A stretch of DNA of 64,000 bases from Clostridium beijerinckii (GTDB taxonomy: Bacteria > Bacillota > Clostridia > Clostridiales > Clostridiaceae): contig NZ_CP144906.1 in NCBI RefSeq assembly GCF_036699995.1, positions 5,243,501 through 5,307,500 of the forward strand. The letters are read 5' to 3'. Made by a program: the position numbers and the translations under genes. The notes below the pieces were generated by a model that was given only the letters and a program-made list of their open reading frames with translations, was not told where the DNA came from and searched no databases. Of this stretch, positions 18,426-29,092 are shown piece after piece (the stretch's first letter is position 1; each line of letters starts with the position of its first letter).

Positions 18426-21251
18426 TTATCTAAGCACATCTTTTAAATATTTACCTGTATAAGATTCTTGAACTTTACATAATTCTTCTGGAGTCCCACA
18501 TTTTATAATGGTTCCTCCCTTATCTCCACCCTCTGGACCTAAATCAATTAAATGATCTGCACATTTGATCATATCTAAATTATGCTCAATTACAACTACA
18601 GTATTTCCTGTTTCAACTAAACTTTGAAGTATTTCTATTAATCTACTAACATCATCTACATGTAATCCTGTTGTTGGCTCATCCAGTATATAGAGAGTTT
18701 TTCCTGTACTTCTCTTTGATAATTCATATGCTAACTTAATTCTTTGAGCTTCTCCTCCTGATAATTGAGTTGAAGGCTGACCTAATCTAATATATCCAAG
18801 TCCTACATCATTTAATGTCCTCAACTTATTCTCAATTCTAGGTATGTTTTCAAAGAATTTTAATGCTTCTTCAACTGTCATTTTTAATACATCATCTATA
18901 TTCTTCCCTTTATACTTTACTTCTAAAGTTTCTCTATTATACCTCTTTCCTTTGCACACTTCACACGGAACATAAACATCTGATAGGAATTGCATTTCTA
19001 TTTTTATTATTCCATCTCCAGAACAAGCTTCACATCTTCCACCTTTTACATTAAAACTAAATCGCCCTTGCTTATATCCCCTCATTTTAGCTTCTGTAGT
19101 TTGTGAAAATAATTCTCTAATTATATCAAATGTACCTGTATAAGTTGCTGGATTAGAACGAGGTGTTCTTCCAATCGGACTTTGGTTTATATCTATTATT
19201 TTATCTATATTTTCATAACCAACTATTTCTTTATGGTTTCCTACTGGATTTTTACTCTTATTTACTAATCTATTTAAACCTTTATAAAGTATTTCATTTA
19301 CTAGAGTACTTTTTCCAGAACCAGAAACTCCTGTAACCATAGTTAAAGTACCAAGAGGAATTGAAACATTTATATTTTTTAAATTATTTTCCTTAGCGCC
19401 TACAATTTTTATTTTTTGTCCATTACCTTTCCTTCTCACTGCCGGAATTTGAATTGATTTTCTTCCAGTTAAATATTGACCTGTTATTGATTTTTCACAT
19501 GCCTTAACTTCATCAAGTGTTCCAGCAACAACTACTTCTCCTCCGTGCTCTCCTGCACCCGGTCCAATATCAACAATATAATCTGCTTCCTTCATAGTAT
19601 CTTCATCGTGTTCTACAACTACTACTGTATTTCCAACATCTCTTAGATTTTTCAAAGTATGTATTAACCTATCATTATCCCTTTGATGCAATCCAATACT
19701 TGGTTCATCTAATATATATAGAACTCCCATAAGTGCTGAACCAATTTGTGTTGCAAGCCTTATTCTTTGTGATTCCCCACCTGATAAGGTTCCAGAATTT
19801 CTTGATAAACTTAAGTAATCTAAACCAACATCTAATAAAAACTGCAATCTATTTTTAATCTCTTTTATAATCTGCTCACTTATAAGTTTATTTTTTTCTG
19901 AAAATTCCACTCCATTTATAAACTCAAGTTCTTCTTTTATTGACATACTTGTAAATTCATATATATTTTTTCCACCAACAGTAACTGCTAGCACTTCTTT
20001 TTTTAACCTAGCGCCTTTACATTTTGGGCATGAATCATTGCTCATGTATTGCTCTATTTCACCCTTTATAAGATCTGAATTACTCTCTCTATACCTTCTG
20101 CTTAATGCATTAATTTCCCCTTCAAATGCATAACTATAAATAGCTTTAACTCCATCTTTCACATATTCAATTTTAAGTTTTTTCCCACCTGTTCCATACA
20201 ACAATAAATCAACATGTTCTTTATCCAAATCTTTTATAGGCTTGCTTAAATCTAATCCATACTCTTTAGTTAGAGCCTGAAGTATTGCATATGTCCAAGA
20301 ATCTTCTTTTAGTCTTCCACTTCCCCAGCTTGCTATAGCTCCTTCCATAACACTTAGCTCTCTATTAGGTATAACAAGCTTTTCGTCTATCTCCATAAGA
20401 CTTCCAAGCCCATCACAATGATCGCACTTTCCATATGGAGCATTAAATGAAAATAATCTAGGCGATAGCTCATCAATACTTATTCCACAATCTGGGCAAG
20501 CAAAATTTTCGCTAAATAAAGTTTCTTCTCCTCCAATAACGCTAATTATAACTAATCCTTCGCCCATCTTTAAAGACGCTTCTACAGATTCTGTAAGTCT
20601 ACCTTCAATCCCTTCCTTTATGACAATTCTATCAATAACAGCTTCAATATTATGCTTTTTATTTTTATCTAACTTTACTTCCTCTTCAGTTAAGTCATAG
20701 ATTTCCCCATCAATCCTTGCTCTAACAAAGCCGCTCTTCTTTATATGTTCTAATATCTTTTCATGAGTTCCTTTTCTCCCTTTAACTACAGGTGATAATA
20801 CTTGAAGTTTAGATCTATCTCCATAACCCATAATTTTATCAACAATCTGATCAACAGATTGTTTAGTAATTTCTTTACCGCACTTTGGACAGTGAGGAAT
20901 TCCTACTCTTGCATATAATAATCTCAAATAATCATATATTTCAGTTATTGTTCCAACTGTTGATCTTGGATTTTTACTTGTAGTCTTTTGATCTATTGAT
21001 ATTGCCGGTGATAATCCTTCTATATATTCTACATTCGGTTTATCCATTTGTCCTAAAAATTGCCGTGCATAAGAAGATAAAGATTCCACATATCTTCTTT
21101 GCCCTTCAGCATATAATGTATCAAAGGCCAATGATGACTTACCTGAGCCTGATAATCCTGTAAGTACAACTAATTTATCTCTCGGTATTTCTAAACTTAC
21201 ATTCTTTAAATTATTAACTTTCGCACCTTTTATTACTATCTTATCGTTCAT
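18426..21251 (-). CDS. uvrA: excinuclease ABC subunit A
   Basis: A 941-residue UvrA with two ABC ATPase modules. The first Walker A is [15 protein letters not shown] near residue 31, and the second is [13 protein letters not shown] near residue 640. Zinc-binding CxxC pairs occur at CPKCGKE, CPDCG, CDHCDG, CPKCKG and [14 protein letters not shown]. Signature sequences are [12 protein letters not shown] and [12 protein letters not shown]. UvrA finds DNA damage and loads UvrB. It starts 76 bp after the uvrB stop, so the two are an operon. TAGGAGG precedes the ATG. Confidence 0.97.
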   Translation of the reverse strand: MNDKIVIKGAKVNNLKNVSLEIPRDKLVVLTGLSGSGKSSLAFDTLYAEGQRRYVESLSSYARQFLGQMDKPNVEYIEGLSPAISIDQKTTSKNPRSTVGTITEIYDYLRLLYARVGIPHCPKCGKEITKQSVDQIVDKIMGYGDRSKLQVLSPVVKGRKGTHEKILEHIKKSGFVRARIDGEIYDLTEEEVKLDKNKKHNIEAVIDRIVIKEGIEGRLTESVEASLKMGEGLVIISVIGGEETLFSENFACPDCGISIDELSPRLFSFNAPYGKCDHCDGLGSLMEIDEKLVIPNRELSVMEGAIASWGSGRLKEDSWTYAILQALTKEYGLDLSKPIKDLDKEHVDLLLYGTGGKKLKIEYVKDGVKAIYSYAFEGEINALSRRYRESNSDLIKGEIEQYMSNDSCPKCKGARLKKEVLAVTVGGKNIYEFTSMSIKEELEFINGVEFSEKNKLISEQIIKEIKNRLQFLLDVGLDYLSLSRNSGTLSGGESQRIRLATQIGSALMGVLYILDEPSIGLHQRDNDRLIHTLKNLRDVGNTVVVVEHDEDTMKEADYIVDIGPGAGEHGGEVVVAGTLDEVKACEKSITGQYLTGRKSIQIPAVRRKGNGQKIKIVGAKENNLKNINVSIPLGTLTMVTGVSGSGKSTLVNEILYKGLNRLVNKSKNPVGNHKEIVGYENIDKIIDINQSPIGRTPRSNPATYTGTFDIIRELFSQTTEAKMRGYKQGRFSFNVKGGRCEACSGDGIIKIEMQFLSDVYVPCEVCKGKRYNRETLEVKYKGKNIDDVLKMTVEEALKFFENIPRIENKLRTLNDVGLGYIRLGQPSTQLSGGEAQRIKLAYELSKRSTGKTLYILDEPTTGLHVDDVSRLIEILQSLVETGNTVVVIEHNLDMIKCADHLIDLGPEGGDKGGTIIKCGTPEELCKVQESYTGKYLKDVLR

Positions 21252-21327
21252 TAAACTAACCTCCTACTTAATGGACAATACATAATTCATAGTTTTATGC
21301 AATATATCATATATTGATTATTGCCCA

Positions 21328-23301
21328 TTACTTTCCATCCTTAATTTCATTAATAATATCTCTAAGCTCAGCTGCTCTTTCGAATTGAAGATTTTTTGCC
21401 GCTAAAAGCATTTCTTCTGTAAGATCCTTAATTAACTTATCTTTTTCTTTCTTAGTAAGTTTTTTCTTATCCGCAGCTTTATATTCTTCGACTTCTTCTG
21501 AAACCTTTGTTGCTTCTATAATATCTCTTACATCTTTAATTATTGTTGTTGGTACTATTCCGTGTCTCTCATTATAATCTTTTTGTATAGCTCTTCTTCT
21601 TTCCGTTTCCTTCATTGCTTTATCCATAGACTTTGTTATATTGTCAGCATACATTATAACCTTGCTTTCTGAATTTCTAGCCGCTCTTCCTATTGTTTGT
21701 ATTAATGATGTTTCTGATCTTAAAAATCCTTCTTTATCGGCGTCTAAAATTGCAACTAAAGCTACCTCTGGTATATCTAATCCTTCTCTTAAAAGATTTA
21801 TTCCTACAAGTACATCATACTCACCAAGCCTCAAATCTCTTATTATTTTCATTCTTTCTATCGTATCAATATCTGAATGCATATAAGTTGTTTTAACACC
21901 AAGTTCTATTAAATATTTAGTTAAATCTTCTGCCATACGCTTGGTTAATGTAGTTATTAATATTCTAAATCCACACTCTATCGTTTTATTAATCTCTCCA
22001 TATAAATCATCAATTTGTCCTTTAATAGGCCTTATAATGATTTCTGGATCTAACAATCCTGTAGGTCTTATGATTTGTTCAGCGATTTCTTCAGAATTAT
22101 CTATTTCATAAGCCGATGGAGTAGCACTTACAAACACTACTTGATTAATTTTCTTTTCAAATTCCTCAAATTTTAGCGGTCTATTATCATATGCACAAGG
22201 TAATCTAAATCCATAGTCTACCAATGTATTTTTTCTTGATCTATCTCCTGCATACATTGCTCTAACCTGAGGTAATGTTACGTGGCTCTCATCTATAAAC
22301 ATAAGAAAATCTTCCGGAAAATAATCTATTAATGTTTTAGGTGGTGTTCCTGAAGCTCTACCATCTAATATTCTAGAATAATTCTCAATCCCACTACAAT
22401 ATCCCATTTCTTTTATCATCTCAATATCAAAGTTAGTTCTTTGCCTTAATCTTTGAGCTTCTAAAAGTTTATCCTGAGCATTAAGTTCTCTAAGCCTCTC
22501 CTCTAATTCTCCTTCAATTATGCCAATTGCTTTATCAACAGTCTCTCTAGATGTTGCAAAGTGGGATGCTGGAGTTATGGCTACATGATTTCTTTCTCCT
22601 AGTATACTTCCTGTTAATACATCAAATTCTCTTATTCTATCAATTTCATCTCCAAAAAATTCAATTCTAATCCCTTTATTTGAATACGAAGCAGGAATTA
22701 TATCTAAAGAATCTCCTCTAACTCTAAAAGTTCCTCTTGAAAAATCTATATCATTTCTTTCATATTGAATTTCTATGAGTTTCTTTATAACCTCATCTCT
22801 CTCTTTTTCCATTCCAGTTCTAAGACTTATAGTCAACTTTTTATATTCATCTGGATTACCTAGCCCGTATATGCAGGAAACAGATGCGACAATTATTACA
22901 TCCCTTCTTTCAAAAAGAGCTGAAGTAGCTGAATGCCTTAATTTATCTATTTCATCATTAATTGATGCATCTTTTTCTATAAATGTATCTGTTTGAGGCA
23001 CATATGCTTCTGGTTGATAATAGTCATAATAAGATACAAAGTATTCTACTATATTATCAGGAAAGAACTCCTTAAATTCCGAACATAATTGCGCTGCTAA
23101 AGTTTTATTATGAGCTAATATTATAGTAGGTCTTTGTAATTTTTCTATAACATTTGCCATAGTAAATGTTTTTCCTGAACCTGTTACTCCAAGCAAAGTT
23201 TGACCTCTATTATTGCTTTTTATGGAATTGACTAATTTATCGATTGCTTGTGGTTGATCCCCTGTAGGTTTAAATCTCGATTGTATTTTAAATTCTCCCA
23301 T
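21328..23301 (-). CDS. uvrB: excinuclease ABC subunit B
   Basis: A 657-residue UvrB damage-verification helicase. Walker A is [17 protein letters not shown]. The beta-hairpin that probes the helix contains the [15 protein letters not shown] segment. Helicase motifs are [22 protein letters not shown] and TIGRAARN, and a C-terminal UVR motif ([11 protein letters not shown]) binds UvrC. ATG 23299-23301 has CGGAGG upstream; a nine-codon upstream extension lacks a ribosome site. A LexA-like box and -10 element lie just upstream, implying SOS control, and uvrA follows. Confidence 0.97.
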   Translation of the reverse strand: MGEFKIQSRFKPTGDQPQAIDKLVNSIKSNNRGQTLLGVTGSGKTFTMANVIEKLQRPTIILAHNKTLAAQLCSEFKEFFPDNIVEYFVSYYDYYQPEAYVPQTDTFIEKDASINDEIDKLRHSATSALFERRDVIIVASVSCIYGLGNPDEYKKLTISLRTGMEKERDEVIKKLIEIQYERNDIDFSRGTFRVRGDSLDIIPASYSNKGIRIEFFGDEIDRIREFDVLTGSILGERNHVAITPASHFATSRETVDKAIGIIEGELEERLRELNAQDKLLEAQRLRQRTNFDIEMIKEMGYCSGIENYSRILDGRASGTPPKTLIDYFPEDFLMFIDESHVTLPQVRAMYAGDRSRKNTLVDYGFRLPCAYDNRPLKFEEFEKKINQVVFVSATPSAYEIDNSEEIAEQIIRPTGLLDPEIIIRPIKGQIDDLYGEINKTIECGFRILITTLTKRMAEDLTKYLIELGVKTTYMHSDIDTIERMKIIRDLRLGEYDVLVGINLLREGLDIPEVALVAILDADKEGFLRSETSLIQTIGRAARNSESKVIMYADNITKSMDKAMKETERRRAIQKDYNERHGIVPTTIIKDVRDIIEATKVSEEVEEYKAADKKKLTKKEKDKLIKDLTEEMLLAAKNLQFERAAELRDIINEIKDGK

Positions 23302-23318
23302 TATATTACCTCCGATCC

Positions 23319-23338
23319 GAACAGACATTCGTATTATA
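23319..23338 (-). promoter_or_regulatory. uvrB promoter region with LexA-like box
   Basis: On the minus strand TATAAT (23333-23338) is followed at once by GAATGTCTGTTC (23319-23330), one base from the clostridial/Bacillus-type SOS box GAAC-N4-GTTC. The -35 match is poor. The site overlaps the expected transcription start, a normal place for a LexA operator. Confidence 0.55.
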
Positions 23339-23549
23339 TGTCTATTTTACTTTTCCTTAAGTATTAAGTCAATAAATTATCCTATTTATTTTAAATGCTT
23401 GCTCATGCCTTTAATACTCTCCATATATCTAAAATATTATAATTATTAGATGTTTACTTTATTTAAATCAGTTGCAATTAAAATTATTTATTAAAAAAAT
23501 AAAATTTATCTTAAATATCTCTCAAATAAAAATATTATTATTAGCTAAA

Positions 23550-23569
23550 GAAAAAAGTGGCCAAGCCAC
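23550..23569 (-). terminator. terminator after the MinJ-like gene
   Basis: GTGGC-TTG-GCCAC followed by TTTTTTCTTT on the minus strand, 8 bp after the stop codon at 23577. It ends the ftsE-ftsX-ctpB-minJ run. Confidence 0.85.
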
Positions 23570-23576
23570 CTTCTAA

Positions 23577-24947
23577 TTACATTTTATTATCTTTATTCTT
23601 AACATCCTTATCATGTTTTCCATCATTCTCTTTTTCTATTTTATATTCAACTTTATTTTTAGAACCCTTTTCGGAACCCTTTAATGAATTCAAAACATTT
23701 TTAAAATTTCCTCCATCGACTGGCACAATATCTTCCTTGCTTACATTTCTAGGCACTACCAAAATTCCAAGCCTAGTGTTTTTATTATGTCTAAATTGAA
23801 TATCTTTTACCATTCCATGAGAATCCTTTATCTTTAAAACTGCATTATATAAGTTTTCCTTTAAAATAGAATAAACTTCCGCTTCGGAATTAATTTTTTT
23901 ACCGTTCACTGATAAAATTTTACTTTGAATATCAACTCCAAATTCCCGCATCCTAGAATCCGCTGACATTTCTAAAACTACCAGCCCTTCTTCATCACTA
24001 ACAAACTTAGCCACTTGCTTTTTCTCTCGATCTGCCTGAAGCTTAAGCATTAATTCGTGCGCTGTTGGCATGAAAATCACAACAAATATTTCACCAATAA
24101 TTCCAAACCTAGAAATTTGAGCTGAAACTATTAGAATAATTCCATAAGCTAGTATGTGTACTCCTGAAGATATAGCTTTTTCTCTTTTACTTTTTGTAAA
24201 TGTAATTGATGAATAACCTAATACCATATAAAAAGGAACTATAGAAATAATACTTCCAGCTATTAAGGCGAGTCCATATGGTAATTTAATTAATGGCCAC
24301 CAATCTGGATTAGATATAGATTCTGTCATATAACTCAACATCGAATTATTCCAATTCATAGCAATAATTATTGCTATTGGCAATGCCCAATATCTTTTTA
24401 ATGCATATCCACCTAAAATTTTATTATCTCTATTTGTAAATACAGGTACAGCTCCTCTATCTCCATCGACAATTACTAATATCCCTTCAATAACATGGAA
24501 TACTCCTATAAGAATTGCTAAATAAAATATATTTAGATCAAAAACTCCTAAACTATAAGGAATGAATATATTAATCAATTTAATTATAATTACTATACCA
24601 CCTAGAATTGCTCCCGAATAAGAAAAGCATATTAACCTTGGTCTTATAAGCATTAATAATATTGATATAACAAACAAATACGATATTCCAGAATTTTCAC
24701 TAAAAACTACACCTAAACTTGTAAGTATTATGCTTCCTATAATTCCACCTATAATTCCTAAAACAAGTTGAGATAGTGTAAGTTCAATAGATGAATTTAC
24801 ACTACCTCCTAAAATTATTTTTTGCATAGTTACTACTTTTTTGTTCTTTGAATGTAGTATCATTATTAAGAGTATTAATAAGAATACTAATGGAGGGGTT
24901 ACTATAGCGCCAGATACGCTCCGTAGCGTATATATAAATAAACCCAT
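23577..24947 (-). CDS. polytopic PDZ-domain membrane protein, MinJ-like
   Basis: A 456-residue protein with about eight membrane helices in the first 300 residues, then a PDZ domain (EGLVVLEMSADSRMREFGVDIQSK region). A charged Lys/Asp-rich tail ends it. The gene order ftsE-ftsX-ctpB-this gene-uvrB-uvrA equals that around Bacillus minJ (yvjD), where MinJ bridges DivIVA and MinD in division-site choice. Sequence similarity by eye is limited to layout, so MinJ orthology is inferred from architecture and synteny. It starts 12 bp after the ctpB stop and has AGGGAGGG upstream. Confidence 0.7.
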   Translation of the reverse strand: MGLFIYTLRSVSGAIVTPPLVFLLILLIMILHSKNKKVVTMQKIILGGSVNSSIELTLSQLVLGIIGGIIGSIILTSLGVVFSENSGISYLFVISILLMLIRPRLICFSYSGAILGGIVIIIKLINIFIPYSLGVFDLNIFYLAILIGVFHVIEGILVIVDGDRGAVPVFTNRDNKILGGYALKRYWALPIAIIIAMNWNNSMLSYMTESISNPDWWPLIKLPYGLALIAGSIISIVPFYMVLGYSSITFTKSKREKAISSGVHILAYGIILIVSAQISRFGIIGEIFVVIFMPTAHELMLKLQADREKKQVAKFVSDEEGLVVLEMSADSRMREFGVDIQSKILSVNGKKINSEAEVYSILKENLYNAVLKIKDSHGMVKDIQFRHNKNTRLGILVVPRNVSKEDIVPVDGGNFKNVLNSLKGSEKGSKNKVEYKIEKENDGKHDKDVKNKDNKM

Positions 24948-24958
24948 TTAATCCCTCC

Positions 24959-26221
24959 CTATTGAATCTTTTCTCCTATTTTTTCAACCGCTGTCTTTAG
25001 CTGCTCATCAGCATTTTTATCATAGCTCTTTTCATCAATACCAACAGGCGTTGTAACATCGAAATCTGGGGCTATTCCTTTTTTATGAATATTCTCTCCA
25101 TTCGGAGTATAGTATTTAGAAATAGTTACTTTAAGTCCACCGATATTATCATCAAATTTAACTGTTTGCTGAACTATACCTTTCCCAAAAGTAGTTTTCC
25201 CAACAATTGTTGCTGCTCCATAATCTCTTAAAGCCCCTGTAACAACTTCTGATGCACTAGCGCTATTTTCATTAACTAGTAATACCAATGGCATGCCTTC
25301 AGCATCTCCACCAATTGATAATGAATCATTTCTGTTTTCATATTTATCAATTGTGTAAGTTATTATCTTTCCTTTCGGAATAAACTGTGATGCAACACCT
25401 ACTGCTTCTGTTAATAGCCCGCCAGGATTTTCTCTCAGATCTACTATCAAGCCTTTCATCCCTTGAGATTTCAATTCATCAATGGTGTTTTTGAAATCTT
25501 CTGCCGTATTTTCATTCATGAAAGTTTTTATACGAATATACCCTATTGAAGAATCTAGCATATTCCCGCTTACTGATTCAATCTTTACTTTTTCAGGTGT
25601 TACATTAACATCAAATTCATCAGTATCTGCTCTCTTAATAGTCAGTTTTAACTCTGAATTATTTGCCTCTGCAATCATAGACGTTGCTTTTTTTAAATCG
25701 TCACCAGACACATCGATATCATTTATCTTTTCTATTATATCATTTTCCTGTAGTCCAGCCCTATCAGCAGGTGCTCCTTTAACAGTATCTAAAATTGTTA
25801 CCTGTTTATCTTTTAACGTTACAGTAACACCTATTCCCGTCATACTTCCACTACTTTGTTTCATTAAATCATCAAATTCGCTTTGATTCATAAATACGGT
25901 ATATTGATCATTTAAGGCATTAGTCATTCCCTTAATCGCTCCTTCTAAAAGAGCATTATCATCAATTTCACCATCAAACTTTTCAATTAATTTATCTCTC
26001 ACTGTAAAAAGTGCTGAATATTTACTCTTATCATTTATCTGCGAAGCTGTACTCTTGACTTCTGGCGATGTTCTTACTAGAAATATCCCTTTAGTAGCAA
26101 TATAGTTTCCTCCTAAAAAGGATACACATATAAGAAATATTATAAAGATTACTGTTGGTACTAAAAGTATTTTTCTATTTTGCCTTCTATTTGCAAATAT
26201 GTATTTTCTTGATTCCTTCAC
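24959..26221 (-). CDS. carboxyl-terminal processing protease, S41 family (CtpB-like)
   Basis: A 420-residue secreted or membrane-tethered serine protease. An N-terminal membrane helix (about residues 18-40) is followed by a PDZ domain (GIGVTVTLKDKQVTILDTVK, then GAPADRAGLQENDII). The S41 catalytic core has VDLRENPGGLL, VLLVNENSASASEVVTGAL with the nucleophilic serine, and TFGKGIVQQT with the lysine base. Bacillus CtpB acts in sporulation signalling, and PDZ-gated activity is known there. GTG 26219-26221 is the start, with AAGGGAG 9 nt upstream. It lies between ftsX and the MinJ-like gene. Confidence 0.92.
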   Translation of the reverse strand: MKESRKYIFANRRQNRKILLVPTVIFIIFLICVSFLGGNYIATKGIFLVRTSPEVKSTASQINDKSKYSALFTVRDKLIEKFDGEIDDNALLEGAIKGMTNALNDQYTVFMNQSEFDDLMKQSSGSMTGIGVTVTLKDKQVTILDTVKGAPADRAGLQENDIIEKINDIDVSGDDLKKATSMIAEANNSELKLTIKRADTDEFDVNVTPEKVKIESVSGNMLDSSIGYIRIKTFMNENTAEDFKNTIDELKSQGMKGLIVDLRENPGGLLTEAVGVASQFIPKGKIITYTIDKYENRNDSLSIGGDAEGMPLVLLVNENSASASEVVTGALRDYGAATIVGKTTFGKGIVQQTVKFDDNIGGLKVTISKYYTPNGENIHKKGIAPDFDVTTPVGIDEKSYDKNADEQLKTAVEKIGEKIQ

Positions 26222-26382
26222 CTATAAAGACTCCCTTTCATATGCATCATACATATAATCCCAATATATATCTTTATAGATTAAAGTGGATTATATTGTA
26301 AAGTTTTTCTCAAGATTTCATAGTATAAAATACTATTTTTCTTTATTCCTATTTTTATTATATTTACACTTATTTGCAAAAA

Positions 26383-27273
26383 TTATACCACTAAAAATTT
26401 CCTTAATGAAATTATACTAGCAATTCCACCAACTATAATACCACCAAGCATAAATTGCCATAATAGAGTTGAGAATATAAATGTTGCTGGTACAAGGCTT
26501 ACAAATACCAATTGTGAAGCAATCCACCTAACTAGTCCATTATATGCTGCAAATAAAGCTCCACATGCTAATGTTGCTCCAATAAACCCTATTACCATTC
26601 CCTCTATTACAAATGGCCATCTAATGAACCAATCAGTAGCCCCTACAAATTTCATAATTCCAACTTCTCTTCTTCTTGAATATACAGTTAGTTTTGTAGT
26701 ATTCATTATTAAGAATATTGAAACACCTACTAATATTATAAACAATCCAAAACCAACTATTTTTACACCATTTACTATTCCTACAATCTTGTCTACTAAT
26801 TCTTGTTGATCACCTATAGTCTCAACACCTTCGAAATCTTTTATTCCTTCGCTTACAGCTGATGCATATTCTGGAGATTCCAATTTAACTGTAAATGATG
26901 CTGAAAAAGGATTATTTTGCAATGTATATCCTTTTAGTAATCCTTCATTTTCATTCGTAGTACTTTGAAAATTCTTGTACTCTTCTTCTTTTGATTGGTA
27001 AATTACATCTTTAACGCCTTCAATTTCTCGTAATTTTATTTCTATTTCCCTTTGATCAATAAGTTTTATATCATCCTTAAGAAATATTTTTAGTTCTACT
27101 TTATTCTGAACAGTATTTATTCCTTTGTTTATATTATTAGCAACTAATACGAATATTCCCAAAACAAAGAAAGTTATAAGAACAGTAATTACTGAAGCAA
27201 TACTAATAGTCTTATTTCTCTTTAAGCTTGTAAATGCATCCTTAATAAAATGTGCAATAGTATTAATTTTCAT
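26383..27273 (-). CDS. ftsX: cell division ABC transporter permease FtsX
   Basis: A 296-residue FtsX. The first membrane helix (about residues 25-46) is followed by an extracellular domain with VQNKVELKIFLKDDI and KLREIEGVKDVIYQSKEEEY. Three more helices form a permease domain (IFLIMNTTKLTVYSRRREVG, then IMKFVGATDWFIRWPFVIEG). With FtsE it activates peptidoglycan hydrolases at division or sporulation. The ATG at 27271-27273 overlaps ftsE by 11 nt and has AGAGG inside ftsE. An upstream 16-codon extension in this frame lies wholly within ftsE. The 412-residue NlpC/P60 coiled-coil protein at 46443 is a possible target. Confidence 0.94.
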   Translation of the reverse strand: MKINTIAHFIKDAFTSLKRNKTISIASVITVLITFFVLGIFVLVANNINKGINTVQNKVELKIFLKDDIKLIDQREIEIKLREIEGVKDVIYQSKEEEYKNFQSTTNENEGLLKGYTLQNNPFSASFTVKLESPEYASAVSEGIKDFEGVETIGDQQELVDKIVGIVNGVKIVGFGLFIILVGVSIFLIMNTTKLTVYSRRREVGIMKFVGATDWFIRWPFVIEGMVIGFIGATLACGALFAAYNGLVRWIASQLVFVSLVPATFIFSTLLWQFMLGGIIVGGIASIISLRKFLVV

Positions 27274-27949
27274 CTTCGTACTTACCTCTTTTCTCGTCTC
27301 TAACGATTTCTCCCTTTTCAATAGCTATAACTCTTTTTTTCATATAGTCAACAATTTCCTTTGCGTGTGTAGCCATAAGAACTGTAGTTCCAGACTTGTT
27401 TATATCCTCAAGTAATGACATTATTTCTCTCGCTGTATCTGGATCTAAGTTACCAGTAGGTTCATCAGCAATCAAAACAGATGGATTATTAACTAGTGCC
27501 CTTGCTAAAGAAACTCTCTGTTGTTCTCCTCCTGATAATTCATTAGGAAACATCTTATATTTATGAGATAATCCAACTAACGACAATACCATTGGAACTC
27601 TTCTTCTTATATCTTTTTGAGATGCTTCTACTACTCTCATAGCAAATGCAACATTTTCATATACGTTAAGAGTTGGTATCAATCTGAAATCTTGGAATAC
27701 CATTCCTATCTTTCTTCTGTAATAAGGTATTTGCTGCCTAGTAATAGTTGATAAATCTTTATCTCCTATTAATATTTTTCCGTTGGTTGGTTCAATTTCC
27801 TTTAAAAGCATTTTTATAAAAGTAGATTTCCCAGATCCACTTGGTCCTACTAAAAATACAAATTCTCCTGCTTCTATCTCAACATTAATATCTGACAAGG
27901 CTTTTACATTATTATTGTAAATTTTAGATACTCCTCTAAACTCGATCAT
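27263..27949 (-). CDS. ftsE: cell division ATP-binding protein FtsE
   Basis: A 228-residue ABC ATPase that energises FtsX. Walker A is FLVGPSGSGKSTFIKML, the signature is ELSGGEQQRVSLARAL, and Walker B is VLIADEPTGNLD, with the H-loop in LMATHAKEIV. It opens MIEFRGVSKIYNN. ATG 27947-27949 has AAGGAG upstream; a TTG two codons earlier is closer to that site. The stop overlaps the ftsX start. Confidence 0.96.
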   Translation of the reverse strand: MIEFRGVSKIYNNNVKALSDINVEIEAGEFVFLVGPSGSGKSTFIKMLLKEIEPTNGKILIGDKDLSTITRQQIPYYRRKIGMVFQDFRLIPTLNVYENVAFAMRVVEASQKDIRRRVPMVLSLVGLSHKYKMFPNELSGGEQQRVSLARALVNNPSVLIADEPTGNLDPDTAREIMSLLEDINKSGTTVLMATHAKEIVDYMKKRVIAIEKGEIVRDEKRGKYEDEN

Positions 27950-28075
27950 ACTCAAACACTCCTTCTTTATTGTATATTCCGCAAATTAATTGCAAAACCT
28001 ACAAAATTAATTATAACATAAGAATACTTTCTAATGTTATACAATTTTATTAAATTTGGAGCCATTTGTTGGTAA

Positions 28076-28930
28076 TTAATGTTGTTTTATATCATTAAAT
28101 CCTTCACCTAATACTTCATGAACTTCCCCAACTGTTATAAATGCATCAGGATCTACATCTTTTATAAATTTCTTCAATTTTATGAATTGATTCCTACTTA
28201 AAACGGCATAAAGTATATTAGTTTCTTTCTCTGTAAATGCCCCAACTCCATTTATAAATGTACATCCTCTATCTAATGTATCTATTATATATCTACTTAT
28301 CTCATAATTACTTTTACTAATAATAAATATACTTTTACAAGCATTAAATCCTTCTATAACTCTATCAACTATTAAACCAAGTAGTATTATACTTAGCATA
28401 GAATACAACGCAACATCCACTCCAAATACAAACGCACTTGCCAAGGTTATTACAAAATCTACTACTAATAAAGATTTTCCTATATCTAAATGAAAAAATA
28501 TATTTAGCATTTTTGCTAATATATCAGTGCCCCCTGTTGATGCATTTTCATTAAATATAATAGCCATTCCGAATGCTGAAATTAATGTTCCGAAAATAGT
28601 TGCCATCATTAAGTCATTTGTGATTGCAACTGGCTTAATGAACCTCTCAATTGCCCATATTATAACTGATAATCCTAAACTAGCATAAATCGTCTTCACA
28701 CCAAATTTTCCATCAATAAATATAAGTGCGACTATAAATAACAATCCATTTAAAACAAAACTCACTACACCTATTGAAAAAGATGGTATAACTGCATTAA
28801 TAATTATTGCTATTCCCGTTACTCCACCTGCTGCAATATTATTTGGAGCGTAAAAGTACTCAATAGAAAGCGCAACTAGAATTATCCCAAATGTTATTAT
28901 TAAATATTCTCTAAATTTTGATTTTTTCAT
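28076..28930 (-). CDS. YitT family membrane protein (DUF161/DUF2179)
   Basis: A 284-residue protein with five or six membrane helices and the family motif FYAPNNIAAGGVTGIAIIIN. A later glycine-rich segment reads ENASTGGTDILAKMLN. A cytoplasmic DUF2179 domain ends it (TLDRGCTFINGVGAFTEKE, then LKKFIKDVDPDAFITVGEVHEVLG). Function of the family is not established; transport is suspected. The second of two adjacent ATGs (28928-28930) is better spaced from GGGGA. It appears to be monocistronic, with the transketolase genes upstream ended by a terminator. Confidence 0.9.
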   Translation of the reverse strand: MKKSKFREYLIITFGIILVALSIEYFYAPNNIAAGGVTGIAIIINAVIPSFSIGVVSFVLNGLLFIVALIFIDGKFGVKTIYASLGLSVIIWAIERFIKPVAITNDLMMATIFGTLISAFGMAIIFNENASTGGTDILAKMLNIFFHLDIGKSLLVVDFVITLASAFVFGVDVALYSMLSIILLGLIVDRVIEGFNACKSIFIISKSNYEISRYIIDTLDRGCTFINGVGAFTEKETNILYAVLSRNQFIKLKKFIKDVDPDAFITVGEVHEVLGEGFNDIKQH

Positions 28931-29013
28931 TGTCATCTTCCCCTTTTAATTTTCATTTATATTAGAATTTCTCTCATAGTTTCCCTTGTTTATTTTTGAT
29001 TATTCAAAAATAG

Positions 29014-29063
29014 AAAATGCAAGATCCTCAGCTATTTCATAAGCTTTGTATCTTGCATTTTCG
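29014..29063 (-). terminator. transketolase operon terminator
   Basis: GAAAATGCAAGAT (29014-29026) pairs with ATCTTGCATTTTC (29051-29063), and an inner AGCT/AGCT helix may form in the 24-nt loop. The minus strand continues TATTTTTGA. It lies 30 bp after the transketolase C-terminal subunit stop. Confidence 0.8.
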
Positions 29064-29092
29064 GTATGTTATATTCTATTATTCTAGGTTGA

